NCBI GenBank assembly: GCA_038529265.1
Contig: JBCBDX010000002.1
Coordinates: 62,001 to 126,000, forward strand
Direction: 5' to 3'
Length of the DNA stretch: 64,000 nt
DNA from: JBCBDX01 sp038529265
GTDB lineage: Bacteria; Pseudomonadota; Alphaproteobacteria; Rhizobiales; Rhizobiaceae
Shown: in pieces, positions 18,359 to 26,858 of the stretch
Layout: each line of letters opens with the position of its first letter
Position numbering within the stretch: the first letter of the stretch is position 1
Notes under the pieces: model-generated
Seen by the model: the letters and a program-made list of their open reading frames with translations, nothing else
What the model was told of the DNA's origin: nothing
Database searches by the model: none
Position numbers and translations under genes: made by a program

Positions 18359-19633
18359 CTAGCTCCGCAACAAGCCTCGGCCATGATAGCGTGATGCCAG
18401 ACCCAGTTCTTCTTCAATACGGATCAGCTGGTTGTACTTGGCCAACCGGTCAGAACGGGCCAGTGAACCGGTTTTGATCTGACCGCAGTTGGTTGCAACA
18501 GCCAAATCGGCAATCGTCGCGTCTTCTGTCTCCCCTGAACGGTGTGACATCACCGCCGTATAGCCTGCCTTATGTGCCATCTCGACTGCAGCGAGTGTTT
18601 CGGTCAGCGTGCCAATTTGGTTGACTTTGATCAGAATTGAATTGGCGACACCTTTCTGGATGCCCGTGGAAAGGCGCTCCGTATTGGTGACGAACAAATC
18701 GTCACCGACCAACTGGCAATGACTGCCGCTCGCCGCCGTGTGCGCAGCCCAACCGTCCCAATCGTCTTCGTGCATACCATCCTCGATAGAGATGATCGGA
18801 TACTGCTTGATCAGGCTTTCCAGATAGTCAGCTTGTTCTTGTGGCGAACGTGAGACGTCTTCACCCTCATAAACATAAGCACCATCCTTGAAGAACTCCG
18901 ATGCGGCGCAATCGAGCGCCAAATACATGTCTTCGCCAGGCTTATAGCCAGCTTCAGAAACCGCCTCCATGATGAAGTCCAGCGCTTCCGTTGCACTTTG
19001 CAAGTCGGGTGCAAATCCGCCCTCGTCACCAATCCCGGTATTGTGCCCTGCCTTGGTAAGTTTCTTTTTCAGCGTGTGAAACGTTTCCGATCCCATGCGC
19101 ACAGCATCAGCAAGCGACTTGGCGCCAACTGGCATGATCATGAATTCTTGGAAGTCAATCGGATTATCCGCATGCGCACCACCATTGATGATATTCATCA
19201 TGGGCACGGGCAGAATATTGGCGTTGGCACCACCCACATAACGATAAAGCGGCAAACCAGCGCTTGCAGCCGCAGCTTTTGCGACAGCCAGTGAGACACC
19301 CAATATCGCGTTCGCACCCAAATTGGCTTTATTTGAAGTACCATCCAGATCAACCATCGCTTGATCGATCTTGTTTTGAAGTGATGCATCCATGCCGCCG
19401 ATGGCATCGAAAATAGGGCCGTTGATTGCCGTCACTGCCTTGGAAACGCCTTTGCCCATATACGTGTCGCCACCATCACGCAGTTCAACAGCTTCATAAG
19501 CGCCTGTTGAGGCACCAGATGGTACGGCAGCACGGCCCATGGAGCCGTCTTCCAAAACCACATCCACTTCAACGGTTGGGTTTCCGCGGCTGTCAAAAAT
19601 CTGACGCCCAATAATGTCGATAATGGCTGGCAT
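18359..19633 (-). CDS. eno: Enolase
   Basis: 424-residue glycolytic enzyme converting 2-phosphoglycerate to phosphoenolpyruvate, and also a degradosome component in many proteobacteria. Signature segments are GRQIFDSRGNPTVEVD, GDEGGFAPD, SIEDGMHEDDWDGW, LVGDDLFVTN, and VMSHRSGETED with the substrate-binding His-Arg-Ser. Length is typical. It is followed by a strong terminator. With pdhABC just downstream it covers the end of glycolysis. Confidence 0.98.
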   Translation of the reverse strand: MPAIIDIIGRQIFDSRGNPTVEVDVVLEDGSMGRAAVPSGASTGAYEAVELRDGGDTYMGKGVSKAVTAINGPIFDAIGGMDASLQNKIDQAMVDLDGTSNKANLGANAILGVSLAVAKAAAASAGLPLYRYVGGANANILPVPMMNIINGGAHADNPIDFQEFMIMPVGAKSLADAVRMGSETFHTLKKKLTKAGHNTGIGDEGGFAPDLQSATEALDFIMEAVSEAGYKPGEDMYLALDCAASEFFKDGAYVYEGEDVSRSPQEQADYLESLIKQYPIISIEDGMHEDDWDGWAAHTAASGSHCQLVGDDLFVTNTERLSTGIQKGVANSILIKVNQIGTLTETLAAVEMAHKAGYTAVMSHRSGETEDATIADLAVATNCGQIKTGSLARSDRLAKYNQLIRIEEELGLASRYHGRGLLRS

Positions 19634-19730
19634 GTTTCCCTCACGGTTGTTTAAATCGATTTAGCTAATGAGCGCGATATACGCTGGAAATTGTCAAAAC
19701 CTCAAACTGACGTCAGCATGATGACAAGTG

Positions 19731-20579
19731 TCACAGGTCTTTGACGATTGCGTCAATATCCATGAGCCTCTTAATCAGGTCAGAAAAGTCTTCGAGAGGT
19801 ACCATATTCGGTCCATCTGACGGTGCGCTGTCGGGATCGTTGTGAGTTTCGATGAAAAGTCCAGCAACACCGGCAGCAACAGCCGCAGAAGACAACGTTT
19901 TGACAAAACGCCGCTCTCCACCAGTTGAGCCACCCTTGCCACCCGGCTGTTGAACTGAATGTGTGGCATCAAATACAACCGGTACGCCCATATCAGCCAT
20001 GATCGGCAAGGAACGCATATCCGAAACGAGTGTGTTGTAGCCAAAGCTTGCACCGCGTTCTGTCGCCAGAACATTGGCATTGCCGGAACCAGTCACCTTG
20101 GCGACGACGTTTCGCATGTCCCAAGGCGCCAGAAACTGACCTTTCTTGACATTGACGACGCAGCCCGTTTGCGCTGCCGCAACCAGCAAGTCGGTCTGGC
20201 GGCAAAGGAACGCCGGAATTTGGATTACATCAACAACGTTCGCAATTTCTGCACACTGTTCGGCGGAGTGGACATCCGTTACAACCGGCAGCGCAAATGT
20301 TTCCTTGATTTCCGAAAAAACCTGCATGGCATTGTTCAAACCAACACCGCGTCCTGCATTCAATGACGTCCGGTTGGCTTTGTCGAACGATGTCTTGAAA
20401 ACGAGACCGATGCCCAGCTTTTCAGAGATACTCTTGAGCGCCTCTGCCATCATCATGGCATGGTCCCGGCTTTCCATGGCACATGGCCCAGCCATGAGTG
20501 AAATCGGCTTGGCATTGTTGAAAACGACAAGTCCGGCAGAGACAGTTGGATTGGGTGGCGGTGAGATGTGTTGGTTCAT
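19731..20579 (-). CDS. kdsA: KdsA, KDO-8-phosphate synthase
   Basis: 282-residue aldolase that condenses arabinose 5-phosphate and phosphoenolpyruvate to make KDO-8-P for lipopolysaccharide. Motifs include LMAGPCAMESRDHAMMMAEAL at the start, FKTSFDKANRTS, GVPVVFDATHSVQQPGG, and FIETHNDPDSAPSDGPNMVPL. The ATG overlaps the stop of the VOC gene (ATGA), so those two are coupled. It lies 97 bp upstream of eno. Confidence 0.97.
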   Translation of the reverse strand: MNQHISPPPNPTVSAGLVVFNNAKPISLMAGPCAMESRDHAMMMAEALKSISEKLGIGLVFKTSFDKANRTSLNAGRGVGLNNAMQVFSEIKETFALPVVTDVHSAEQCAEIANVVDVIQIPAFLCRQTDLLVAAAQTGCVVNVKKGQFLAPWDMRNVVAKVTGSGNANVLATERGASFGYNTLVSDMRSLPIMADMGVPVVFDATHSVQQPGGKGGSTGGERRFVKTLSSAAVAAGVAGLFIETHNDPDSAPSDGPNMVPLEDFSDLIKRLMDIDAIVKDL

Positions 20580-21439
20580 GGTGTATCCGTGAATGCGTAA
20601 AACGCGCCCTGCCCAGGTTTGCGATCTGCGATCGCATAGCGCCCATGGCTACGCAGCAAACTGTCTTCAGGCGGACAGCCACCATCAAATACGATACCCT
20701 CCAACCTCAAACCCCTATCGCATGCCTCACGCTCGACACCGAACTGCATTCGAAGTCCCTCTGGTGTGAGAACGTTTATATTAACATTGGCGGCTGCGAT
20801 CTCCATACCCAAAGAGCTCGAGGGCGTGTCTCGATTATCCATCACGTTCTGCAAATAATATTGGAAGTCCGATGGGTTTTGCTCAGACAGGATGATTTCA
20901 GCTATACCTTGCACACCATTTTTGTGTTCAGCCAACACGCTTTTGCCTGCCTTTGGCATATGTATATCTTGGCAGCAGAACAACATAATGTCAGGTGCAC
21001 GTCTGTCGCGCGTAAATGTTAGTTCGAAACGACCCTCTTCCATGCTGCCATCAGGCATCTCGAATGAGCGCGAAAAAGTGAGATTGTTGGCTGCCAGAAT
21101 TTCGCTGCGTACAAATTCATCTCTGTCGGCCTTCGCATCTTCGCTCAGAAAAGCCAACGCGGAGAAGCCATTCTCACCATTACGAAATCGAAACGCTTGA
21201 TCATGCGCCGTAAAGCCATTACCCGCACGTGCACTTGCCTCGCAATCCTCACGCTGATTGATCCCAAGCGGCTCCAGATAGGTGCCGTCTTCAAAAAATA
21301 TACAGCAATTTTCTGTACCAAACGGATGTCTGGCTTCAGGTGCGACCGTAAATCCCAGCGCTTCATGCCGACTGCGTGCGGCGGCCAAGCTCTCGACGGG
21401 TAAAACCGCATGATCAAATGATCGAGGATTTTTTATCAT
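20576..21439 (-). CDS. VOC-family protein (Glyoxalase_3-like)
   Basis: 287 residues beginning with FDHAVLPVESLAAARSRHEALGF, which is the first beta-alpha-beta of a vicinal-oxygen-chelate fold. A short FGTENCCIFFEDGTYLEPLG segment follows, and a second half (VQGIAEIILSEQNPSDFQYYL) repeats the fold. The substrate is unknown. It precedes kdsA with overlapping stop and start, but I see no direct biochemical link to KDO synthesis. Confidence 0.8.
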   Translation of the reverse strand: MIKNPRSFDHAVLPVESLAAARSRHEALGFTVAPEARHPFGTENCCIFFEDGTYLEPLGINQREDCEASARAGNGFTAHDQAFRFRNGENGFSALAFLSEDAKADRDEFVRSEILAANNLTFSRSFEMPDGSMEEGRFELTFTRDRRAPDIMLFCCQDIHMPKAGKSVLAEHKNGVQGIAEIILSEQNPSDFQYYLQNVMDNRDTPSSSLGMEIAAANVNINVLTPEGLRMQFGVEREACDRGLRLEGIVFDGGCPPEDSLLRSHGRYAIADRKPGQGAFYAFTDTP

Positions 21440-21547
21440 GGCGTGCGCTTGCCCGATTTCGCGAGTCCGCGCAAGCTTGGTGGAAACATCAGTTAACTTT
21501 TTAATCCAGGTCGCGCCTGACGCGTAAAGAGGTTAGCGGAGGCTAAT

Positions 21548-21979
21548 ATGTTTCAAAATTCTATGCAGCGCTTTGCGGTTGTTCTGTTGCTTTCAATGGG
21601 CATCATAACGTCAGCGCCAAAAGCATTTGCCGATGAAAATGCGGCGCGGGCTATCATTTCTCAGCAGCTGGAAAGCTTTTTGTCTGGCGACTTTGACACC
21701 GCTTATTCTTATGCGTCGCCAAACATCAAGCGGCTTTTCCCAACTCTCGACCGCTTTATGTCGATGGTACAGTCCGGCTACCTTCCCGTACTGCGCCCAG
21801 GCAATTATGCATTTGGACGCGTTGAAACGGCGCCCGACGGGCGCGTTTTACAAGAAGTGACCATCCGCGCGCCAGATGGCTCCGATTGGACCGCGCTTTA
21901 CTTTATGCAACAGCAGGAAGATGGATCGTGGAAAGTCGATGGTGTTAATCTTCGCAAAGGGGCTGCTGGTCTGACATGA
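21548..21979 (+). CDS. DUF4864 secreted protein
   Basis: 143-residue exported protein with a signal peptide (about 1-28, ending in APKAFADE). It is followed by a small NTF2-like domain: ISQQLESFLSGDFDTAYSYASPNIKRLF, then YALFG-type turns, and a C-terminal WTALYFMQQQEDGSWKVDGVNL. This matches my memory of DUF4864. A strong GGAGG precedes the ATG. It is single and convergent with tgt; the two stop codons are adjacent. Function unknown. Confidence 0.8.
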   Translation: MFQNSMQRFAVVLLLSMGIITSAPKAFADENAARAIISQQLESFLSGDFDTAYSYASPNIKRLFPTLDRFMSMVQSGYLPVLRPGNYAFGRVETAPDGRVLQEVTIRAPDGSDWTALYFMQQQEDGSWKVDGVNLRKGAAGLT

Positions 21980-23110
21980 TCAGAGCGGCGCAATATCGCC
22001 GGCTTGCCAACGCGTTTCGGTGTCTCCAGCAAAAGCAAGAAAGCTCTCGTTTTCTATCGCTTCACGCATCTGCGCCATCAAATGTTGGTAGTAAAAAGTG
22101 TTGTGCCAGCTCAAGAGCATTTGTCCGAGCATTTCATTGGCGCGGATCAGGTGATGCAAATAGGCACGTGAATAGTCACGTGATGCAGGGCAGTCGAGTT
22201 CATCGTCCAACGGGCGATGATCTTCGGCATGTCGCGCATTCTTCAAGTTCACCCTTCCGCGTGTCGTGAAAGCCAATCCATGACGTCCTGAGCGCGTAGG
22301 CATCACGCAATCAAATTGATCCACGCCACGTGCTACCGAACGCAGCAAATCCTGCGGTGTCCCAACACCCATTAAGTAACGCGGCTTGTTTGCAGGCAAA
22401 ATCGGACACACCACGTCGAGCATGGCCAACATAACCTCTTGCGGCTCGCCGACAGCGAGGCCACCAATGGAATAACCAGGCAGGTCCATCGACTGAAGAG
22501 CGTGCGCAGACTGTTCGCGCAGCGCAGTATTGTCGCCACCTTGAACAATGCCGTACATTGCTTTGCCCGCCTGCGAACCAAAGGCTTTCCAAGATCTTTC
22601 AGCCCAGCGCAGCGACAGCTCCATAGCTGCTTTTACGGTATCGCGTTCGGCAGGCAGCGCAACGCATTCATCTAACTGCATCTGAATGTCAGAACCAAGC
22701 AGTGTTTGAATTTCGATAGATCGCTCAGGCGACATGTGATGGGTCGAGCCATCAATATGGCTTTTGAAGGTCACTCCCGCCTCTTCCATCTTGCGTAAAC
22801 CGGACAGAGACATGACTTGAAAGCCTCCACTATCTGTCAGTATCGGCCCGTCCCAGCGCACGAAGTCATGCAAACCGCCCAGCCTTTTTACTCGCTCGGC
22901 ACCAGGCCGGAGCATAAGATGATACGTGTTACCCAAGATAATATCTGCGCCAGATTGCTTTACCTGATTGAGGTACAGCCCTTTGACAGTTCCTACCGTC
23001 CCGACTGGCATGAAGGCCGGTGTTTGGATGGCGCCGCGCCCGGTTTGGATAGTCCCGCGTCGCGCTTGGCCATCCGTCTTATGAAGCGTGAAGCCAAATT
23101 CAGTGCTCAT
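21980..23110 (-). CDS. tgt: Queuine tRNA-ribosyltransferase
   Basis: 376-residue enzyme that exchanges guanine 34 for preQ1 in GUN tRNAs. It shows NTYHLMLRPG, DSGGFQVMSL, and the nucleophile region FDCVMPTRSGRHG. The zinc site is reduced: aligning with C302/C304/C307/H333 of E. coli gives L305, C307, S310 and H336, so two of four ligands are missing. The rest of the protein is intact. It overlaps the queA stop by ATGA, so both steps of queuosine synthesis are coupled. Confidence 0.96.
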   Translation of the reverse strand: MSTEFGFTLHKTDGQARRGTIQTGRGAIQTPAFMPVGTVGTVKGLYLNQVKQSGADIILGNTYHLMLRPGAERVKRLGGLHDFVRWDGPILTDSGGFQVMSLSGLRKMEEAGVTFKSHIDGSTHHMSPERSIEIQTLLGSDIQMQLDECVALPAERDTVKAAMELSLRWAERSWKAFGSQAGKAMYGIVQGGDNTALREQSAHALQSMDLPGYSIGGLAVGEPQEVMLAMLDVVCPILPANKPRYLMGVGTPQDLLRSVARGVDQFDCVMPTRSGRHGLAFTTRGRVNLKNARHAEDHRPLDDELDCPASRDYSRAYLHHLIRANEMLGQMLLSWHNTFYYQHLMAQMREAIENESFLAFAGDTETRWQAGDIAPL

Positions 23111-24159
23111 AACTTTTTCCGTGTCAACAGACTTGAGTCGCCGTATGAATAAAAGCGGTAACTGTTTTCAATGGCGTGGCGATAAGCCGAGCGCGTCTCC
23201 TCAAGTCCGATAAAGGCACTGACCAGCATGATCAGTGTCGAACGCGGCAGATGAAAGTTCGTCATCAGCATATCAACGCACTTAAAGCGGTATCCCGGCG
23301 TGATGAAAATATTGGTCGCACCGGACCAAGCATGCACATTCCCGTCCTCAGTCGCGGCAGTTTCCAACAAACGCAATGAGGTTGTACCAACCGAGATAAT
23401 GCGTGCGCCGCGCTTTTTGGTTTCGTTGATCAAAGCGGCCGTATCTTCGCCGAGGACGCCAATTTCAGCATGCATTTTATGGTCGTCTGTGTCGTTGGCT
23501 TTGACGGGCAAAAACGTGCCCGCCCCCACATGAAGAGTAACAAAGCCGCGGTTCACTCCTCTCTGATCGAGCGCTTCCAAAAGTGAAGGCGTAAAGTGCA
23601 AACCGGCAGTTGGCGCTGCAACCGCGCCATCATGCTCGGCATAAATCGTTTGGTAGTCCTGACGGTCTTGTGCATCCTCTGGACGTTTCGATGCAATATA
23701 AGGGGGGAGCGGTACGTGGCCACAAGTGGCAAATGCCGCATCAAGATCAGAACCCGAACGGTCGAACTTGAGTGTTATCTCACCGTCGCCGCTTTTTTCG
23801 ATGACGACAGCACTAAAACCAACATCCAATTGAATGTGATCATTGACCGCAATCTTTTTGGCGCCCCGGACAAACGCTTTCCAACTGTCAGATGCAGTGC
23901 GCATGTGCATGGTAAGTCCGACCTGCGCGCCCGGCGCACCCTCTCTCAGGCGCGTTGCCTCAAACTGCGCGGGTATAACTCTGGTGTCGTTGAAAACCAT
24001 CAGGTCGCCCGCTTGCAGGAAATCGGGCAGCGATGAAACAATATCATCGCTCAGCCTTTCACCGTCGACACGCAATAGTCTTGCACTGTCGCGCGGATCT
24101 GCTGGACGTAGCGCAATCAGGCTTTCAGGCAACTCAAAGTCAAATTCATCAACACGCAT
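23107..24159 (-). CDS. queA: QueA, tRNA epoxyqueuosine ribosyl-isomerase
   Basis: 350-residue enzyme that transfers and isomerises ribose from SAM onto preQ1-tRNA to form epoxyqueuosine. Motifs are FDFELPESLIALRPADPRDSARLL (the opening), MVFNDTRVIPAQ, AAPTAGLHFTPSLL, HVGAGTFLPVK, and TNFHLPRSTLIMLVSAF. It is directly upstream of tgt, and the cyclophilin genes lie upstream on the same strand. Confidence 0.97.
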   Translation of the reverse strand: MRVDEFDFELPESLIALRPADPRDSARLLRVDGERLSDDIVSSLPDFLQAGDLMVFNDTRVIPAQFEATRLREGAPGAQVGLTMHMRTASDSWKAFVRGAKKIAVNDHIQLDVGFSAVVIEKSGDGEITLKFDRSGSDLDAAFATCGHVPLPPYIASKRPEDAQDRQDYQTIYAEHDGAVAAPTAGLHFTPSLLEALDQRGVNRGFVTLHVGAGTFLPVKANDTDDHKMHAEIGVLGEDTAALINETKKRGARIISVGTTSLRLLETAATEDGNVHAWSGATNIFITPGYRFKCVDMLMTNFHLPRSTLIMLVSAFIGLEETRSAYRHAIENSYRFYSYGDSSLLTRKKL

Positions 24160-24236
24160 TGTTTTTCATAGGTAGCGAAACAAAACGAGCAGGACACTCA
24201 GAGCGCCCTGCCCATCTGTGCATTAACGCTCAATGA

Positions 24237-24743
24237 TTAGCTGTCGGCCGCGACTTTCATCGATACAATGCTGTCTGGATCGCTGACGGGCTCGCCGCGC
24301 TTTATCTGATCGATGAATTCCATACCCTCGGTGACTTTGCCCCAGACGGTGTATTGGCGATCAAGAAAGCCAGCATCTTCAAAACAGATGAAAAACTGAG
24401 AATTGGCTGAGTTTGGGTTTTGAGCACGTGCCATTGAGCAAACACCACGTTGGTGGCTTTCCGCACTAAATTCTTGGCCGAGATCCGGTTTTGATGATCC
24501 GCCCATGCCGGCGCGACTGGCATTGAAGCTGTCCTTGTTTTTGTTGCCGAACTTTACATCGCCAGTTTGCGCCATGAAGCCGTCAATGACCCGGTGGAAG
24601 ACTACACCGTCATACTCTCCATCGCGCGCTAGCTCTTTGATGCGCTCAACGTGTTTGGGCGCCAAGTCGGGACGCATTTCGATGACCACCGTGCCTTTGG
24701 TGGTCTCCATAATGAGCGTATTATCTGGATTTTCGTAAGCCAA
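24237..24743 (-). CDS. ppiB: Cyclophilin-type peptidyl-prolyl isomerase, cytoplasmic
   Basis: 168-residue cyclophilin without a signal peptide. Catalytic residues are in VVFHRVIDGFMAQTGD, with SANSQFFICF and a Trp-containing YTVWGKVTEGM. It starts at TTG (24743), supported by GGGGG seven bases upstream; the first ATG would cut the conserved N-terminus. It is the cytoplasmic partner of the exported paralogue next to it and probably arose with it by tandem duplication. Confidence 0.93.
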   Translation of the reverse strand: MAYENPDNTLIMETTKGTVVIEMRPDLAPKHVERIKELARDGEYDGVVFHRVIDGFMAQTGDVKFGNKNKDSFNASRAGMGGSSKPDLGQEFSAESHQRGVCSMARAQNPNSANSQFFICFEDAGFLDRQYTVWGKVTEGMEFIDQIKRGEPVSDPDSIVSMKVAADS

Positions 24744-24774
24744 TTTCTGGCCCCCTTTAGTAAACTAGGATAGA

Positions 24775-25356
24775 TTAGCGGTCCGCTGCGATTTCAACCT
24801 TGATCATGCGATCTGGATCGCTGACCGCGCCGTTGTTGGCCTGCGACCCCTTCTTGATGTTGTCAACAAATTCCATACCCGAAGCAACTTCGCCCACAAC
24901 AGTGTATTGGCCATTCAGGAACTCGCCTGCGTCAAACATGATGAAAAACTGCGAGTTTGCCGAATTGGGGTTTTGCGCACGCGCCATGCCAACGACGCCG
25001 CGCAAGTAACGTGCATCGCTGAATTCCGCAGGTAGATCAGCCTTGTCTGATCCACCGGTCCCCGCGCGGCGGATGTTAAAAGAAGCATCTTCCATATCAC
25101 CGAATTCTACGTCGCCTGTCTGCGCCATGAAGCCAGGGATAACGCGATGGAAAGCCACGTTGTCATAATCTCCGGCGCGAACAAGCTCTTTAATGCGAGC
25201 CACATGCTGCGGTGCCAAATCTTCCCTAAGATTAATGACCACCTCACCGTCTTTAAGCGTGATGATCATCGTGTTCTCAGACTCAGCCAGCGCCGCGTTG
25301 AAAACGCCAACGACAACGAAAGCTGCCGCTATTGCAAGTGCCTTAAGCGATCGCAT
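24775..25356 (-). CDS. ppiA: Cyclophilin-type peptidyl-prolyl isomerase, exported
   Basis: 193-residue periplasmic cyclophilin. A signal peptide (about 1-24, ending in FNAALAE) precedes a domain with VAFHRVIPGFMAQTGD and SANSQFFIMF. It resembles the ppiB product 32 bp downstream but has a short Asn/Gln insertion near the C-terminus (KKGSQANNGAVSDP). The ATG at 25356 is preferred because GAGG stands six bases before it; two earlier in-frame starts lack a site. It lies just after coaD. Confidence 0.92.
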   Translation of the reverse strand: MRSLKALAIAAAFVVVGVFNAALAESENTMIITLKDGEVVINLREDLAPQHVARIKELVRAGDYDNVAFHRVIPGFMAQTGDVEFGDMEDASFNIRRAGTGGSDKADLPAEFSDARYLRGVVGMARAQNPNSANSQFFIMFDAGEFLNGQYTVVGEVASGMEFVDNIKKGSQANNGAVSDPDRMIKVEIAADR

Positions 25357-25370
25357 AAATAACCTCATTT

Positions 25371-25877
25371 TCAAGGAGTTGAGTGAATTTTCTTAAGTTG
25401 TACGTAAATTTGTCTCGGGACAAAAGACCTTACATCTCCGCCCATTGCAGAGATTTGACGAACCAATGTGGCGGTAATCGTACGCACTGCTGGGCTAGAC
25501 GGTACAAACACCGTCTGAAGATCGGGTGCCATGGTTTCGTTCATCCCTGCCATCTGCATTTCATAATCAAGGTCTGTGCCGTCTCTCAAGCCACGCAATA
25601 TGATCCCAGCATGATTTTCGCGCACCATGTCGACCAGCAGATTATCGAACGGCAAGACAGAAACCGTGTCAGCATAGCCCTGATCTGCACACACTTCATC
25701 TATCATCTGCTTACGCTGCTCAAAACTGAAAAGTGGCTTCTTACCGGGATGAACACCGATGGCGATAACGACATGATCAAACAGCTTTAGGCCGGCGCGT
25801 AGCACATCCAAATGCCCATTTGTCATGGGGTCGAACGATCCGGCATAGACGGCTTTGTGTGGCTTGGTTTTACTCAT
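25371..25877 (-). CDS. coaD: CoaD, phosphopantetheine adenylyltransferase
   Basis: 168-residue enzyme for the penultimate step of coenzyme A synthesis. The nucleotidyltransferase motif GSFDPMTNGHLDVL is at the N-terminus, followed by RGLRDGTDLDYEMQMAGMN and a C-terminal segment VPSSPAVRTITATLVRQIS. Length is typical. It heads the coaD-ppiA-ppiB-queA-tgt run, which is a common order in Rhizobiales. Confidence 0.97.
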   Translation of the reverse strand: MSKTKPHKAVYAGSFDPMTNGHLDVLRAGLKLFDHVVIAIGVHPGKKPLFSFEQRKQMIDEVCADQGYADTVSVLPFDNLLVDMVRENHAGIILRGLRDGTDLDYEMQMAGMNETMAPDLQTVFVPSSPAVRTITATLVRQISAMGGDVRSFVPRQIYVQLKKIHSTP

Positions 25878-26101
25878 GGCAGCGATTTAAGGGGTTCTGA
25901 TAAAAATGCAAAGGGGCATAGGATCTGGGTGATACAAGCCTTTTAATGATTAGCTGCGGAAAACCGTCAATTTCACCGCTATTGGCACAATTTTAGCGAA
26001 ACAACTCACGCTTTCATCACTGCCATGTGTTCCGTTGTGTGTTGTAGCCAAACGCTAATCCGGTAGCTTTGGCTCCAGTAAAAATTGTACGAGAGGCTCA
26101 G

Positions 26102-26200
26102 ATGTTTACGGTCGTGCTGACAACATCCGCGTTGGCTGTTTTGACAACAAGCGCAGCCGTGGCGTTTGCACTTATGCTGCGCGTCAAAGACGACAGCTAA
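26102..26200 (+). CDS. Small single-span membrane protein (32 aa), unrecognised
   Basis: A 32-codon frame, MFTVVLTTSALAVL followed by further hydrophobic residues and ending in LMLRVKDDS, with GAGAGG nine to ten bases before the ATG. It would make one membrane helix with a short charged tail. It lies alone between coaD and the LysE-type gene and overlaps the end of the latter by four bases on the opposite strand. I do not recognise it; the good ribosome-binding site and clean hydrophobic profile are the only support. Confidence 0.4.
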   Translation: MFTVVLTTSALAVLTTSAAVAFALMLRVKDDS

Positions 26201-26832
26201 GTGCTGCTGCCGCGTCCTGAAAACAGCATCCAGACGCCTCCGCCGATTAACAAGCTTCCAGATACGCGCTCTACGACGCGAATTTTATTCCTGCTCAACC
26301 AACCGCCTGCGCTGCCCGCAGCAATTGCATAAAGCCCGTCAAAGATCGTTGCGCAAAGCATAAAGATGCCGCCCAAAATCAGCGTTTGGAGGGCAAGTGA
26401 CCCTGACGGGTCGATGAACTGCGGGATAAATGCACCAAAGAAGAGCAGCGCTTTTGGGTTGGACCAAATGACGAAAAACCCCTGCCAGAAATAACCAGCC
26501 ATTGACCTGGAGGGCCTTTTGACCTCATCGGGATCAGCGAGCGATCCATTGGCAAGCCAAAGCTGCACACCAAGCCAGATCAGATAAGCGGCACCAATCA
26601 GCTTCAAGTAAAAGAAGGCCTCGCCAACAAAGGCCACAACAGTTTGAAGGCCGAGCGCTAGGATACCCATCATGATGGCCAAGCCAGCTTGCGTGCCCGC
26701 GACATTCATGAAGCCTGCAGATGATCCACGAGAAAGCGAATTTGCGATAATTACCGTCACCGTTGGCCCGGGTACGATTATGATCGCAATACACGCCAAA
26801 GTGAATGTTAGAAGCGTCGCCCAATCCGCCAT
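26197..26832 (-). CDS. LysE/RhtB-family amino-acid exporter
   Basis: About 211 residues with six predicted membrane helices. The N-terminal IIIVPGPTVTVIIANSLSRGSSAGF is the hallmark loop of the LysE/RhtB superfamily, and NPKALLFFGAFIPQFIDP is the second conserved segment. It probably exports an amino acid or derivative such as threonine or homoserine; the substrate cannot be read. ATG at 26832 has GGGGA before it and is preferred to the one 12 bases upstream. It is 27 bp after gyrA's stop on the left side and not clearly co-transcribed with it. Confidence 0.9.
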   Translation of the reverse strand: MADWATLLTFTLACIAIIIVPGPTVTVIIANSLSRGSSAGFMNVAGTQAGLAIMMGILALGLQTVVAFVGEAFFYLKLIGAAYLIWLGVQLWLANGSLADPDEVKRPSRSMAGYFWQGFFVIWSNPKALLFFGAFIPQFIDPSGSLALQTLILGGIFMLCATIFDGLYAIAAGSAGGWLSRNKIRVVERVSGSLLIGGGVWMLFSGRGSST

Positions 26833-26858
26833 ATCGGTCCCCATTTTCTTTCTAGTCG

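Noticed and set aside
19640..19730. Possible promoter for eno (TTGACA on the minus strand)
   Set aside because: A TTGACA is present, but no acceptable -10 stands 16-18 bp away.
24160..24236. Possible terminator between ppiB and queA
   Set aside because: The GC arms (GGCAGGG / CCTGCT) are imperfect with a long loop and no T-run; the genes are probably read through.
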